From Rs1 sp038900335 (GTDB taxonomy: Bacteria; Pseudomonadota; Gammaproteobacteria; Pseudomonadales; Balneatricaceae), in the NCBI GenBank assembly GCA_038900335.1, contig JBBMRB010000004.1, positions 62,001 to 126,000 of the forward strand: 64,000 bases of DNA, written 5' to 3'. Of the stretch, positions 24,720-32,649 are shown piece by piece. Below the pieces are notes generated by a model. It saw only the letters and a program-made list of their open reading frames with translations. It was not told the origin of the DNA and did no database searches. Every line of letters begins with the position of its first letter. Positions within the stretch are counted from its first letter, which is position 1. Made by a program: the position numbers and the translations under genes.

Positions 24720-24807
24720 ATTATTATCCCAAGTTAAATAGATAATTAAATTACCGCTGTTTTTTAGTGTATATGCTAAAACAGTTAAATTGATTGGAGA
24801 CCAATAA

Positions 24808-26211
24808 ATGTCTAAAACATTAAATTTGATAGAAGAAAACGAAGTAAAGTGGGTTGATTTGCGTTTTACGGACTTTAAAGGAAAAGAGCAGCACCTTACT
24901 ATCCCTGTATCTGATATGGGCGATGAGTTTTTTGAAGAAGGTAAAATGTTCGATGGTTCTTCAATTGCTGGTTGGAAAGGAATTCAAGAGTCAGACATGA
25001 TTCTTATGCCTGATGACAGTGCTTCTGTTATGGATCCATTTACAGAAGAATCTACTATCATTGTTCGCTGTGACATCGTTGAGCCTTCAACGGGTCAAGG
25101 TTATGACAGAGATCCACGTTCTGTAGCACGTCGTGCTGAAGAATACTTGAAATCAACAGGTATTGCAGACTCTGCAATGTTTGGTCCTGAGCCTGAATTC
25201 TTCGTATTTGACGAAGTTCACTTCCACGCTGATATGAGTGGCTGTGGTTATTCTATTACATCTGAAGAAGCTGCTTGGTCTTCAAACCGTAAACTAGAAA
25301 ATGGTAATACAGGTCACCGTCCACGCGTTAAAGGCGGTTACTTCCCAGTGGCTCCAATTGATTCATTACACGATATCCGTGGTCAAATGTGTAATGCAAT
25401 GGAAGCAATGGGGCTTTATATTGAAGTGCATCATCACGAAGTTGCAACTGCTGGACAGTGTGAAATTGGTGTTGGTGCTAACACGCTAGTAAATAAAGCA
25501 GATGAAGTACAAGTGCTTAAATACTGCGTACACAACGTAGCGCATGCTTATGGTAAAACAGCTACTTTCATGCCTAAGCCGGTTGTTGGTGATAACGGTT
25601 CTGGTATGCACGTGCATCAGTCTCTATCTAAAGATGGTACTAACATCTTTGCTGGTGATGCATATGCTGGTATGAGTGAAACAGCGCTATATTATATTGG
25701 CGGTATTATTAAGCATGCTAAAGCGCTTAATGCTCTTTGTAATCCTTCAACAAACTCTTATAAGCGTTTAGTTGCTGGTTTTGAAGCACCTGTTATGTTG
25801 GCATACTCTGCTCGTAACCGTTCAGCTTCAATTCGTATTCCTTACGTAACAAGCCCTAAAGCTCGTCGTATTGAAGCACGTTTCCCAGATGCTGCTGCTA
25901 ACCCGTACTTGTGCTTTACCGCACTATTAATGGCGGGCCTTGATGGTATCCAAAACAAGATTCATCCAGGCGAATCTGCAGATAAGGATCTTTATGACCT
26001 TCCTGCTGAAGAAGCGGCTGATATCCCGGTAGTTGCTAGCTCTTTAGAAGAAGCGCTAGAAGCTCTAAGAACTGATCGTGAGTTCTTGACAAAAGGCGGT
26101 GTATTCTCTGACGATATGTTAGATGCATACATTGGGCTTAAGCAAGAAGAAGTTGATCTTGTTAACATGACAACTCACCCGATTGAATTTGATCTGTACT
26201 ATTCAGTTTAA
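24808..26211 (+). CDS. glnA: Glutamine synthetase type I
   Basis: A 467-residue dodecameric GSI-beta enzyme making glutamine from glutamate, ammonia and ATP. Visible: MFDGSSIAGWKGIQESDMIL (about 47-66), FGPEPEFFVFD (about 125-135), GVGANTLVNKADEVQ, GDNGSGMHVHQSL (about 261-273), NPSTNSYKRLVAGFEAPV, and the adenylylation tyrosine Y396 in DLYDLPAEEA. The presence of that tyrosine implies control by GlnE. TTGGAGACC precedes ATG 24808. Sigma-54 promoter and NtrC sites upstream, own terminator downstream; ntrB and ntrC follow under separate control. Confidence 0.98.
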   Translation: MSKTLNLIEENEVKWVDLRFTDFKGKEQHLTIPVSDMGDEFFEEGKMFDGSSIAGWKGIQESDMILMPDDSASVMDPFTEESTIIVRCDIVEPSTGQGYDRDPRSVARRAEEYLKSTGIADSAMFGPEPEFFVFDEVHFHADMSGCGYSITSEEAAWSSNRKLENGNTGHRPRVKGGYFPVAPIDSLHDIRGQMCNAMEAMGLYIEVHHHEVATAGQCEIGVGANTLVNKADEVQVLKYCVHNVAHAYGKTATFMPKPVVGDNGSGMHVHQSLSKDGTNIFAGDAYAGMSETALYYIGGIIKHAKALNALCNPSTNSYKRLVAGFEAPVMLAYSARNRSASIRIPYVTSPKARRIEARFPDAAANPYLCFTALLMAGLDGIQNKIHPGESADKDLYDLPAEEAADIPVVASSLEEALEALRTDREFLTKGGVFSDDMLDAYIGLKQEEVDLVNMTTHPIEFDLYYSV

Positions 26212-26252
26212 TCACTATTTAGTGATAACTTGATAGTAAGCTAAGTTTTAAG

Positions 26253-26279
26253 GCCTCCATCTAATGGGGGCTTTTTTTT
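26253..26279 (+). terminator. Rho-independent terminator of glnA
   Basis: GCCTCCAT (26253-26260) pairs with ATGGGGGC (26264-26271) and is followed by eight T residues. Confidence 0.9.
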
Positions 26280-26294
26280 GTCTAAAATAACAGT

Positions 26295-26333
26295 TGCACT
26301 ATAATGGTGCGTCTGATCAGTTTGCTATATAAT
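26295..26333 (+). promoter_or_regulatory. NtrC box and sigma-70-like -10 upstream of ntrB
   Basis: TGCACT-ATAAT-GGTGCG at 26295-26311 is an almost perfect NtrC site. A TATAAT hexamer follows at 26328-26333, so the box covers the -35 region of a likely promoter. In E. coli, NtrC bound at glnLp represses ntrBC; the same arrangement is plausible here. The remaining bases to ntrB (26334-26649) are AT-rich with no gene seen. Confidence 0.7.
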
Positions 26334-26649
26334 TTGTTTTAGTAGCAATGCACTCAATAATGGCATAACTCGTACTGGCTGGTTGTGAGCTGGATTTATA
26401 GCTAACAATAATGAGCGGTATTTTTTTTAATACGATATTAGACTTGTTCGCACGTGCTCTGGTGCCAGTTTATAGTGCTCAAGCAGGCTTGCCTTAGCGC
26501 TTTGGTGCTAAATTTATGTTTTAGCGAAATTATTTTGTGCTATTTCTAGCGGATACAACTCATTCAAAAATAACTGGTACGTAACTTGCAAAACATACCA
26601 TCATATAACCAATACATTGATATTTCTTTGCCATTAGGTGTTTTTTACT

Positions 26650-27711
26650 ATGTCCATTATTGAAAGCTTTGTGCCTATCATTAGTAATTTGACGACAAGC
26701 GTTATCGTTTTAGATGATAAGTTGCGTACTTTATACATGAATAGTTCTGCAGAAGTGCTGATGGGTAATAGTGTTAAAAGATTGGCGCCTAAGTCCATTC
26801 TAGAGTGGTTAATATTTAACAAAGAAGAGCACGCACGCCTGCAAGATGTGTTGACGAAGAATCATGCTTACACTATTCGCGAGACCACAATAGCGACATT
26901 TAAAGGTCAGGAGCTAATAGTTGATTACAGCGTGTCACCCATCGAGCTAACGGATCAAATGGGGGTGTTAATTGAAATACAAGGCCGAGACCGATTGCTA
27001 AGAATAGAAAAAGAAGAAGAGTTAATTGAGCGTCACTCAACCACTAGAAATTTAGTGAGAGGGATGGCTCACGAAATTAAAAATCCATTAGGTGGTATCA
27101 GAGGTGCTGCGCAGCTTTTAGAAAGGCAGTTGCCAAATGATGAGTTAACAGAATATACGCAGGTTATCATTGATGAGGCCGATCGTTTGCGTGACTTAGT
27201 TGATCGGCTATTAGGCCCAAGATCACTGCCTGAGCTATTGCCAGTGAATGTGCACAGTGTGTTGGAGCGAGTGTATACATTAGGCGTGGCAGAAGTTGCC
27301 AATAGAATTAAACTTGTTCGCGATTATGATCCCAGCATACCGGATATACAGGGCGATAGAGGCCAGCTTATACAAGCTGTGCTGAATCTATTGCGTAATG
27401 CGGTACAGTCTTTAACTGAGAATACTGTCAGTGATCCGCAAATTGTTATTCGCACTAGAGCCAAGCGTCAGGTCACTCTAGGTTCTACTAAATATAAGCT
27501 CGTGTGCCTTATTGAAGTGATAGACAATGGTATTGGTGTCGCGCAGGAATTAAAAAATAGTATGTTTTTTCCGATGATTAGCGGTCGCGCTGATGGTAGT
27601 GGTTTGGGGCTGTCTTTATCGCAATCTATTGTTAATCAACACAATGGATTGATCGAATGCAAGAGTGAGCCTAGTCATACGGTGTTTTCGATATGGCTAC
27701 CACTTTCGTAG
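26650..27711 (+). CDS. glnL: Nitrogen regulation sensor histidine kinase/phosphatase NtrB
   Basis: About 353 residues from ATG 26650 (the frame reaches a GTG at 26638). An N-terminal PAS-like domain (about 7-110) is followed by the HisKA region with H141 in LVRGMAHEIKNPLGGIRGAA, and a GHKL ATPase domain with LLRNAVQSL (N box), VIDNGIGV (G1) and GSGLGLSLSQSI (G2). It phosphorylates or dephosphorylates NtrC according to PII state; it has no membrane segment, as expected for NtrB. Located between glnA and ntrC with NtrC boxes on both sides. Confidence 0.96.
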   Translation: MSIIESFVPIISNLTTSVIVLDDKLRTLYMNSSAEVLMGNSVKRLAPKSILEWLIFNKEEHARLQDVLTKNHAYTIRETTIATFKGQELIVDYSVSPIELTDQMGVLIEIQGRDRLLRIEKEEELIERHSTTRNLVRGMAHEIKNPLGGIRGAAQLLERQLPNDELTEYTQVIIDEADRLRDLVDRLLGPRSLPELLPVNVHSVLERVYTLGVAEVANRIKLVRDYDPSIPDIQGDRGQLIQAVLNLLRNAVQSLTENTVSDPQIVIRTRAKRQVTLGSTKYKLVCLIEVIDNGIGVAQELKNSMFFPMISGRADGSGLGLSLSQSIVNQHNGLIECKSEPSHTVFSIWLPLS

Positions 27712-27739
27712 TGAGGGCATGTTTTTAGTACTATTGATA

Positions 27740-27756
27740 TGCACAATAATGGTGCG
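27740..27756 (+). promoter_or_regulatory. NtrC box between ntrB and ntrC
   Basis: TGCACA-ATAAT-GGTGCG differs from the box upstream of ntrB at one base. It lies 29 bases after the ntrB stop and 171 bases before ntrC. A TATAAT at 27782-27787 could be the -10 of an internal promoter for ntrC. Confidence 0.75.
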
Positions 27757-27926
27757 TGGCTGTCAGTGAGTATGTTTTGAATATAATTATTTTAACGAAC
27801 AAGGTTAGCTAAATTGATAACTTGTAATCAGCGTGTAGTTTTTGGGCGTTGTTGGGCAAATACTCGCACAACACGCAATTTAAATACAGACAGTCATTGT
27901 ATTATGTTTTTTGAGGGGAGAGCAGT

Positions 27927-29339
27927 ATGAGTAATGAGTCAACGGTTTGGATAGTTGATGATGATACTTCCATTCGCTGGGTATTGGAGAAATCTCTAAC
28001 GAGCGAGCGCATTAATACCCGTGCTTTTGACAATGCTGATTTGATGATTGAACAGCTCAAAAAGCAACAGCCTGATGTGATTATAAGCGACATAAGAATG
28101 CCAGGCACAGATGGTTTGCAATTGCTCGAGTATTTACAGCAACGCTTTCCTAATATACCGACAGTGATAATGACGGCGCATTCAGATTTAGATAGTGCTG
28201 TCGCTTCATACCAAGGTGGGGCGTTTGAGTATTTACCTAAACCTTTTGACATTGATGATGCTATCTCAATTGTCGACAGAGCTATTGCTTTTTCCTGTGA
28301 GCTTATTGCTCAGCAGCCATCAATAGAAAGTATTCAAAGTACTGAGATTATTGGTGAGTCGCCGGCAATGCAGGAAGTGTTTCGAGCAATAGGGCGCTTG
28401 GCTAAATCTAATATTACGGTATTGATCAATGGTGATTCCGGTACAGGAAAAGAGCTAGTTGCCCATGCTCTACATCATCATAGCCCTAGGAATAAAGAAG
28501 AATTTATACCATTAAATATGGCTGCTATTCCTAAAGACTTGATTGAATCAGAATTATTTGGTCATGAAAAAGGCGCGTTTACCGGTGCGAACACAGCAAG
28601 AAGAGGGCGTTTTGAGCAAGCTGATGGCGGTACTTTGTTTTTGGATGAAATTGGCGATATGCCAGCAGAGGCACAAACTAGGTTATTAAGAGTGTTAGCT
28701 GATGGCGAATTCTATCGAGTCGGTGGTCATACTTCAGTAAAAGTAGATGTGCGTATTATTACAGCAACACATCAAAATCTTGAAGAGCTGGTAGCTAAAG
28801 GTAAGTTTAGAGAAGATCTATTTCATCGCTTGAATGTTATTAGGGTTCATTTGCCAAGCTTGTCAGCAAGGCGTGAAGATATTATCAAGCTGGCCAATCA
28901 TTTATTACACAGAGCTGCTCAAGAGTTAGAAGTTGAGACTAAAATACTCTCTGCTGAAGCGGAGCAGTTTTTTAAAGCGCTGCCGTGGCCTGGTAATGTT
29001 AGACAATTAGAAAACACCTGCCGATGGTTGACAGTGATGTGCGCTGGGCGTGAAATCTTGGTGCAAGATATGCCCCCTGAGTTAAAGCTAGATCACACAG
29101 AACCAGAAGTTGAATCCGCCGTTATCGGTGGGAATTGGCAGCAATTACTGGAGCAATGGGCGAGTACTCGCTTTGCTCAGGGGCAGTCTAATGTGCTGGA
29201 TACCGCATTACCTCATTTTGAAACTGTGATGATTAATGCAGCGCTTAGTCATACTAAAGGTCGTAAACAAGAGGCGGCAAAGCTGCTTGGCTGGGGGCGT
29301 AACACCTTAACGCGTAAGCTCAAAGAGCTAGAGCTTTAG
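27927..29339 (+). CDS. glnG: Nitrogen regulation response regulator NtrC
   Basis: A 470-residue sigma-54 activator. Receiver domain with DDD at 11-13, phospho-acceptor D55 in IISDIRMPGTDG, and K in YLPKPFD. AAA+ domain with Walker A GDSGTGKELVAHAL, the sigma-54-contacting GAFTGA loop in HEKGAFTGANTARRGRF, and Walker B GGTLFLDEIGDMP. C-terminal Fis-type helix-turn-helix GRKQEAAKLLGWGRNTLTRK. AGGGGAG precedes ATG 27927. The 215-base gap after ntrB carries an NtrC box, so ntrC may also be transcribed independently. Confidence 0.97.
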   Translation: MSNESTVWIVDDDTSIRWVLEKSLTSERINTRAFDNADLMIEQLKKQQPDVIISDIRMPGTDGLQLLEYLQQRFPNIPTVIMTAHSDLDSAVASYQGGAFEYLPKPFDIDDAISIVDRAIAFSCELIAQQPSIESIQSTEIIGESPAMQEVFRAIGRLAKSNITVLINGDSGTGKELVAHALHHHSPRNKEEFIPLNMAAIPKDLIESELFGHEKGAFTGANTARRGRFEQADGGTLFLDEIGDMPAEAQTRLLRVLADGEFYRVGGHTSVKVDVRIITATHQNLEELVAKGKFREDLFHRLNVIRVHLPSLSARREDIIKLANHLLHRAAQELEVETKILSAEAEQFFKALPWPGNVRQLENTCRWLTVMCAGREILVQDMPPELKLDHTEPEVESAVIGGNWQQLLEQWASTRFAQGQSNVLDTALPHFETVMINAALSHTKGRKQEAAKLLGWGRNTLTRKLKELEL

Positions 29340-29368
29340 GCTAATAGTTTTGTGAATGATTTTAAGTG

Positions 29369-29402
29369 AGCGATAGGTGGTCTCAACTTATCGCTAGCTT
29401 TT
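29369..29402 (+). terminator. Terminator of ntrC
   Basis: AGCGATA (29369-29375) pairs with TATCGCT (29389-29395), followed by AGCTTTT. Confidence 0.6.
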
Positions 29403-29487
29403 GTTGGATGTCTATCTTTAATATTAATATAACCATTATAAAGCCTCTTTCTGTTATAATACCCCGCATTTTTATAGGAGACGAATC

Positions 29488-29952
29488 ATGTTAAATGTAG
29501 TGCTTTATGAGCCAGAAATTCCACCTAATACCGGCAATATCATTCGTTTATGCGCCAATACTGGTTTTAACTTACATTTGATTGAGCCTCTAGGTTTTGA
29601 GTTAGATGATAAGAGAATGAGAAGAGCAGGTTTGGACTATGCTGAGTTTTCAAAAATAACGATTCATCCAAACTTAGATGCTTGCTTAAAAGCACTGCCA
29701 AATGCAAAAGTGTGGGCATTAACCACAAAAGCGCAGAGCTCGCACAGTGCTGCTAAATTTAATGCCGGCGATATTTTGCTGTTTGGCCCTGAAACCAGAG
29801 GGTTGCCGGTCGATGTTCGTGAAGCTATTCCACAAGAGCAATGGCTTAAGTTGCCGATGGTGGCGGATAGTCGTAGTTTGAATTTATCTAATGCCTGCGC
29901 TATTACAGTATATGAGGCTTGGCGACAGCTTGGTTACCAAAACTCACTATAG
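29488..29952 (+). CDS. trmL: tRNA (cytidine(34)-2'-O)-methyltransferase TrmL
   Basis: A 154-residue SPOUT (trefoil-knot) methyltransferase modifying the wobble base of tRNA-Leu isoacceptors. LYEPEIPPNTGNIIRLCANT (about 5-24), LLFGPETRGLP (motif 2) and LNLSNACAITVYEAWRQLG (motif 3) define TrmL. Length matches the family. AGGAG precedes ATG 29488 and a TATAAT at 29455-29460 suggests its own promoter. Confidence 0.95.
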   Translation: MLNVVLYEPEIPPNTGNIIRLCANTGFNLHLIEPLGFELDDKRMRRAGLDYAEFSKITIHPNLDACLKALPNAKVWALTTKAQSSHSAAKFNAGDILLFGPETRGLPVDVREAIPQEQWLKLPMVADSRSLNLSNACAITVYEAWRQLGYQNSL

Positions 29953-30130
29953 TTGTTATTCTATTAGCCGATAGCAATATATTTACCAGGAAGGTATATC
30001 GCTTTGAAGGACTAATCGTATGCACCAAGTTTATATAATCGAAATAATAATCGTGATGGTATTAGCTGAGTGTTCTCGTTTTAATAATAAGTAATAACTG
30101 GTCTGTTACTTATCATAATTTGACTAAATA

Positions 30131-31012
30131 ATGAAAAAATCAATAGGTTTAAGGCTCTCTTTATTACCACTGTTATTGTTGGTGACTGCTACATCGGTAG
30201 TTGCTAGTACCTCAACGTATAGTGTTGATGATGTCTGTAAAAAAATAGGCGCTAAATTATCCAGTGTCTCGCTCAGTGAGTGTCGACGTTTATCTTTTGA
30301 TGAGCCAAGGTTTTATTCAAAAAATGGTTTGCCGCTATTGGAAAAACACTTTGCTGCAGCTAAGCATAAAACACATGTCCCTAAAATATTATTTTTAGGC
30401 GGAATACACGGTGATGAGTATTCCAGTATCAGTGTAACTTTTAAGTGGTTAAAAACATTAAAAAAGCATCATAGTGGTGCTTTTGAGTGGCATTTTTTAC
30501 CGCTAGTTAATCCCGATGGTTTATTGCAAAAAAAATCAACGAGAGTTAATGCTAATAAAATAGATTTAAATCGTAACTTCTTAACGGCTGACGGTGAGAT
30601 TAGCGCCATTAAGCACTGGCGTAATAAAACCAGCAAACGCTCTCGCTATTATCCTGGAGAGCTGCCGCTTAGTGAGCCCGAATCTTTTGCTATCCATCAA
30701 TTAATTGAACAAATAAAGCCGACGGTTATTGTCTCTGTTCATGCGCCACATGGTATTTTAGACTTTGATGGTAAAGTAAAGCCGCCTAAGCGCTTAGGAC
30801 CTTTGCATTTAAGACAATTAGGTACTTATCCTGGCTCCCTTGGCAACTATGGATATTACATTAAAGATATACCGGTAATGACAATAGAGCTCGAGCATGC
30901 GGGGATTATGCCCAGTGCCCAGCAGATCTCTAAAATGTGGGTTGACTTAGTGCGTTGGATTAAGGTTAAAACGCAGTCTAAAGAGATTGTAGCGAAAGTG
31001 GATAGAGGCTGA
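30131..31012 (+). CDS. Exported M14-family zinc carboxypeptidase/amidase (MpaA-like)
   Basis: A 293-residue protein with a signal peptide (about 1-25, SLLPLLLLVTATSVVAS). Zinc ligands H93 and E96 (FLGGIHGDEYSS) and H204 (SVHAPHG), substrate residues N147-R148 (DLNRNF) and catalytic E253 (MTIELEHAG) match the M14 family. Cytoplasmic MpaA splits gamma-D-Glu-DAP in recycled murein; a secreted version could trim periplasmic murein peptides, but the substrate is unproven. Cysteines at 36 and 51 could form a disulfide. It converges with secB. Confidence 0.8.
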   Translation: MKKSIGLRLSLLPLLLLVTATSVVASTSTYSVDDVCKKIGAKLSSVSLSECRRLSFDEPRFYSKNGLPLLEKHFAAAKHKTHVPKILFLGGIHGDEYSSISVTFKWLKTLKKHHSGAFEWHFLPLVNPDGLLQKKSTRVNANKIDLNRNFLTADGEISAIKHWRNKTSKRSRYYPGELPLSEPESFAIHQLIEQIKPTVIVSVHAPHGILDFDGKVKPPKRLGPLHLRQLGTYPGSLGNYGYYIKDIPVMTIELEHAGIMPSAQQISKMWVDLVRWIKVKTQSKEIVAKVDRG

Positions 31013-31027
31013 TTTTAGACCAAAAAA

Positions 31028-31051
31028 AACAGAGTATATACTCTGTTTTTT
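31028..31051. terminator. Bidirectional terminator between the M14 peptidase gene and secB
   Basis: AACAGAGTAT (31028-31037) is followed directly by its complement ATACTCTGTT (31038-31047), with A-run before and T-run after, giving a terminator on both strands. Confidence 0.85.
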
Positions 31052-31065
31052 TATGCTGGTAATGA

Positions 31066-31536
31066 TTAGTGTTGAGTATCATCAGCAGGGGCTTGTTGAG
31101 CCTGTTGTGCTTGTCTTTCCATTTGCTGAGCATATAGAGCATCAAAGTTAACAGGTGCTAGCATGAGTGCTGGGAAGCTAGCTTTAACGACGAGTGAATC
31201 AATCGTCTCTCTGGCGTAAGGGAATAGAATGTTAGGGCAAAAAGCACCCAATGCATGATGAGTTTCAGCGTCTTCCATGCCTGATACGACAAAAATACCT
31301 GCTTGTTGAACTTCAATTAAAAACGCAGTTTCAGTTTCGTTTTTAGCAGTCACTGTCAGTGTCAGTACCACTTCATATACGTCATCACCTAGCTGCTTAG
31401 ACTGAGTATTCATTTCTAAGTTGATTTCAGGCTTCCACTCTTGAGTAAAAGATTGTGGGCTGTTTGGAGCCTCTAAAGAAATGTCTTTAAGATAAATACG
31501 TTGAATACTGAACTGAGGAGTTTTTTCTTCGGCCAT
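31066..31536 (-). CDS. secB: Protein-export chaperone SecB
   Basis: A 156-residue tetrameric chaperone that holds unfolded preproteins for SecA. FSIQRIYLKDISLEAPNSP (about 8-26), the acidic/beta strands VYEVVLTLTVTAKNETETAF, and AGIFVVSGM...LGAFCPNILFPYARE are characteristic. ATG 31536 has AAGGACC upstream. Third gene of yibN-grxC-secB. Confidence 0.97.
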   Translation of the reverse strand: MAEEKTPQFSIQRIYLKDISLEAPNSPQSFTQEWKPEINLEMNTQSKQLGDDVYEVVLTLTVTAKNETETAFLIEVQQAGIFVVSGMEDAETHHALGAFCPNILFPYARETIDSLVVKASFPALMLAPVNFDALYAQQMERQAQQAQQAPADDTQH

Positions 31537-31554
31537 GATTAAAGGTCCTTAAAT

Positions 31555-31812
31555 TTATTTTTTAGTAAGTAAAGGGTCTAGTTTACCATTGCGCTCTAGA
31601 GCGAAAAGGTCGTCGCAACCGCCAATGTGTTTGTTGTCGATGAATATTTGCGGGACAGTGTGACCGCCGCTTCTTGCCATCATTTCTTTTCTTAAGTTTG
31701 CAGTTTTGTCTATTGCAAGCTCTTTAAAAGTCACATTTTTTTGAGATAATAAATGTTTGGCTCTGACACAAAAAGGGCAAAATTGAGTGGTGTATATTTC
31801 TATATTAGGCAT
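31555..31812 (-). CDS. grxC: Glutaredoxin 3
   Basis: An 85-residue dithiol glutaredoxin with the active site CPFC at about 12-15 (YTTQFCPFCVRAKHLL), the cis-proline segment GGHTVPQIFID and the GSH-site GGCDDL. It reduces disulfides and glutathionylated proteins, including ribonucleotide reductase. Sits between yibN and secB, a conserved gammaproteobacterial order. Confidence 0.96.
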   Translation of the reverse strand: MPNIEIYTTQFCPFCVRAKHLLSQKNVTFKELAIDKTANLRKEMMARSGGHTVPQIFIDNKHIGGCDDLFALERNGKLDPLLTKK

Positions 31813-31836
31813 AAAGAGACCTTTTCGTTGATGGTT

Positions 31837-32253
31837 TTATTGTTTAACGAGCGGTAAGTTTTGTGCTTTCCACTCAGCAATGCCGCCTTTTAGGCGTACC
31901 ACTTTAGCGAAGCCTTCTTTCATTAGTCTTTTGCAAGCAGTGCCCGAGGTTTGGCCCATGTTGCAGACTACGATAATGTCTTTTTCTTTATGCTTTTCAA
32001 GTTCACTAATACGTTTGTCTAAATCAACTAGCGGTAGGTGAGTGGCATTGGTGATAAAACCAGTCTCCCATTCTTTTTTGCCTCTAATGTCTAGAATCAA
32101 TGCATCTTGCTTATTCATCAGTTGCACTGCTTCTGTTGTTGACACTGAAGCGCCAGCTTTTTTGCTTTCAGAAAACAGCAGCATCCCTAAGGCTAAGAAA
32201 AAAGCAAGTACTAGTAAATAGTTGTTAGTAACGAATTCTATTATTTGTTCCAT
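31837..32253 (-). CDS. yibN: Membrane-anchored rhodanese-like protein YibN
   Basis: A 138-residue protein with one N-terminal membrane segment (about 8-27, TNNYLLVLAFFLALGMLLFS) and a rhodanese domain. The catalytic loop cysteine is seen in IIVVCNMGQTSGTACKRL (about 95-112), as are ALILDIRGKKEWETGFI and HLPLVDLDKRI. First gene of the yibN-grxC-secB operon; AAGG precedes ATG 32253. Confidence 0.92.
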   Translation of the reverse strand: MEQIIEFVTNNYLLVLAFFLALGMLLFSESKKAGASVSTTEAVQLMNKQDALILDIRGKKEWETGFITNATHLPLVDLDKRISELEKHKEKDIIVVCNMGQTSGTACKRLMKEGFAKVVRLKGGIAEWKAQNLPLVKQ

Positions 32254-32649
32254 TGTTTACCTTATACTGAAAATAATTGACAGCGGCTAAGTATACATGG
32301 GCTAAGCAAAGCTGATAAGCGTTTGATGACCATTATTGACATATTATTTGGCCGATGACGATTATTTATATCTTATTACTATTAATTAGTACTATTAAAT
32401 ATAAGTGCTCACAATGAACTTACAGAGGCTGCTGCTGAATCTCTTTATAGATTCTCGTCTTTGAATTGATAATGTTGATGGTGTTGGTCTGTTTATTGTC
32501 GGTTTAGCCTGTGTTGAGCATGCAGGTAAATCGCCTTAAATCATGAGTTTGCTTTGCGATATAGTCTTTTTTAGGTAGGATAAGGTCTTTATAAATATAA
32601 TGACTAAAATATCGCTAACGATAACTGCTCGATAGAGGAATGTTTTAAA
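32254..32649. other. Divergent intergenic region between yibN and gpmI
   Basis: 396 bases with no gene supported. A TATAAT hexamer at 32596-32601, about 48 bases before gpmI, is a candidate -10 although no good -35 precedes it. Nothing else recognisable. Confidence 0.35.

Noticed and set aside
27850..27875. Sigma-54 promoter ahead of ntrC (TTGGGCAAATACTCGCA)
   Set aside because: GG and GC have correct spacing, but the TTGGCAC and TTGC words are not matched; too weak beside the clear element at glnA.
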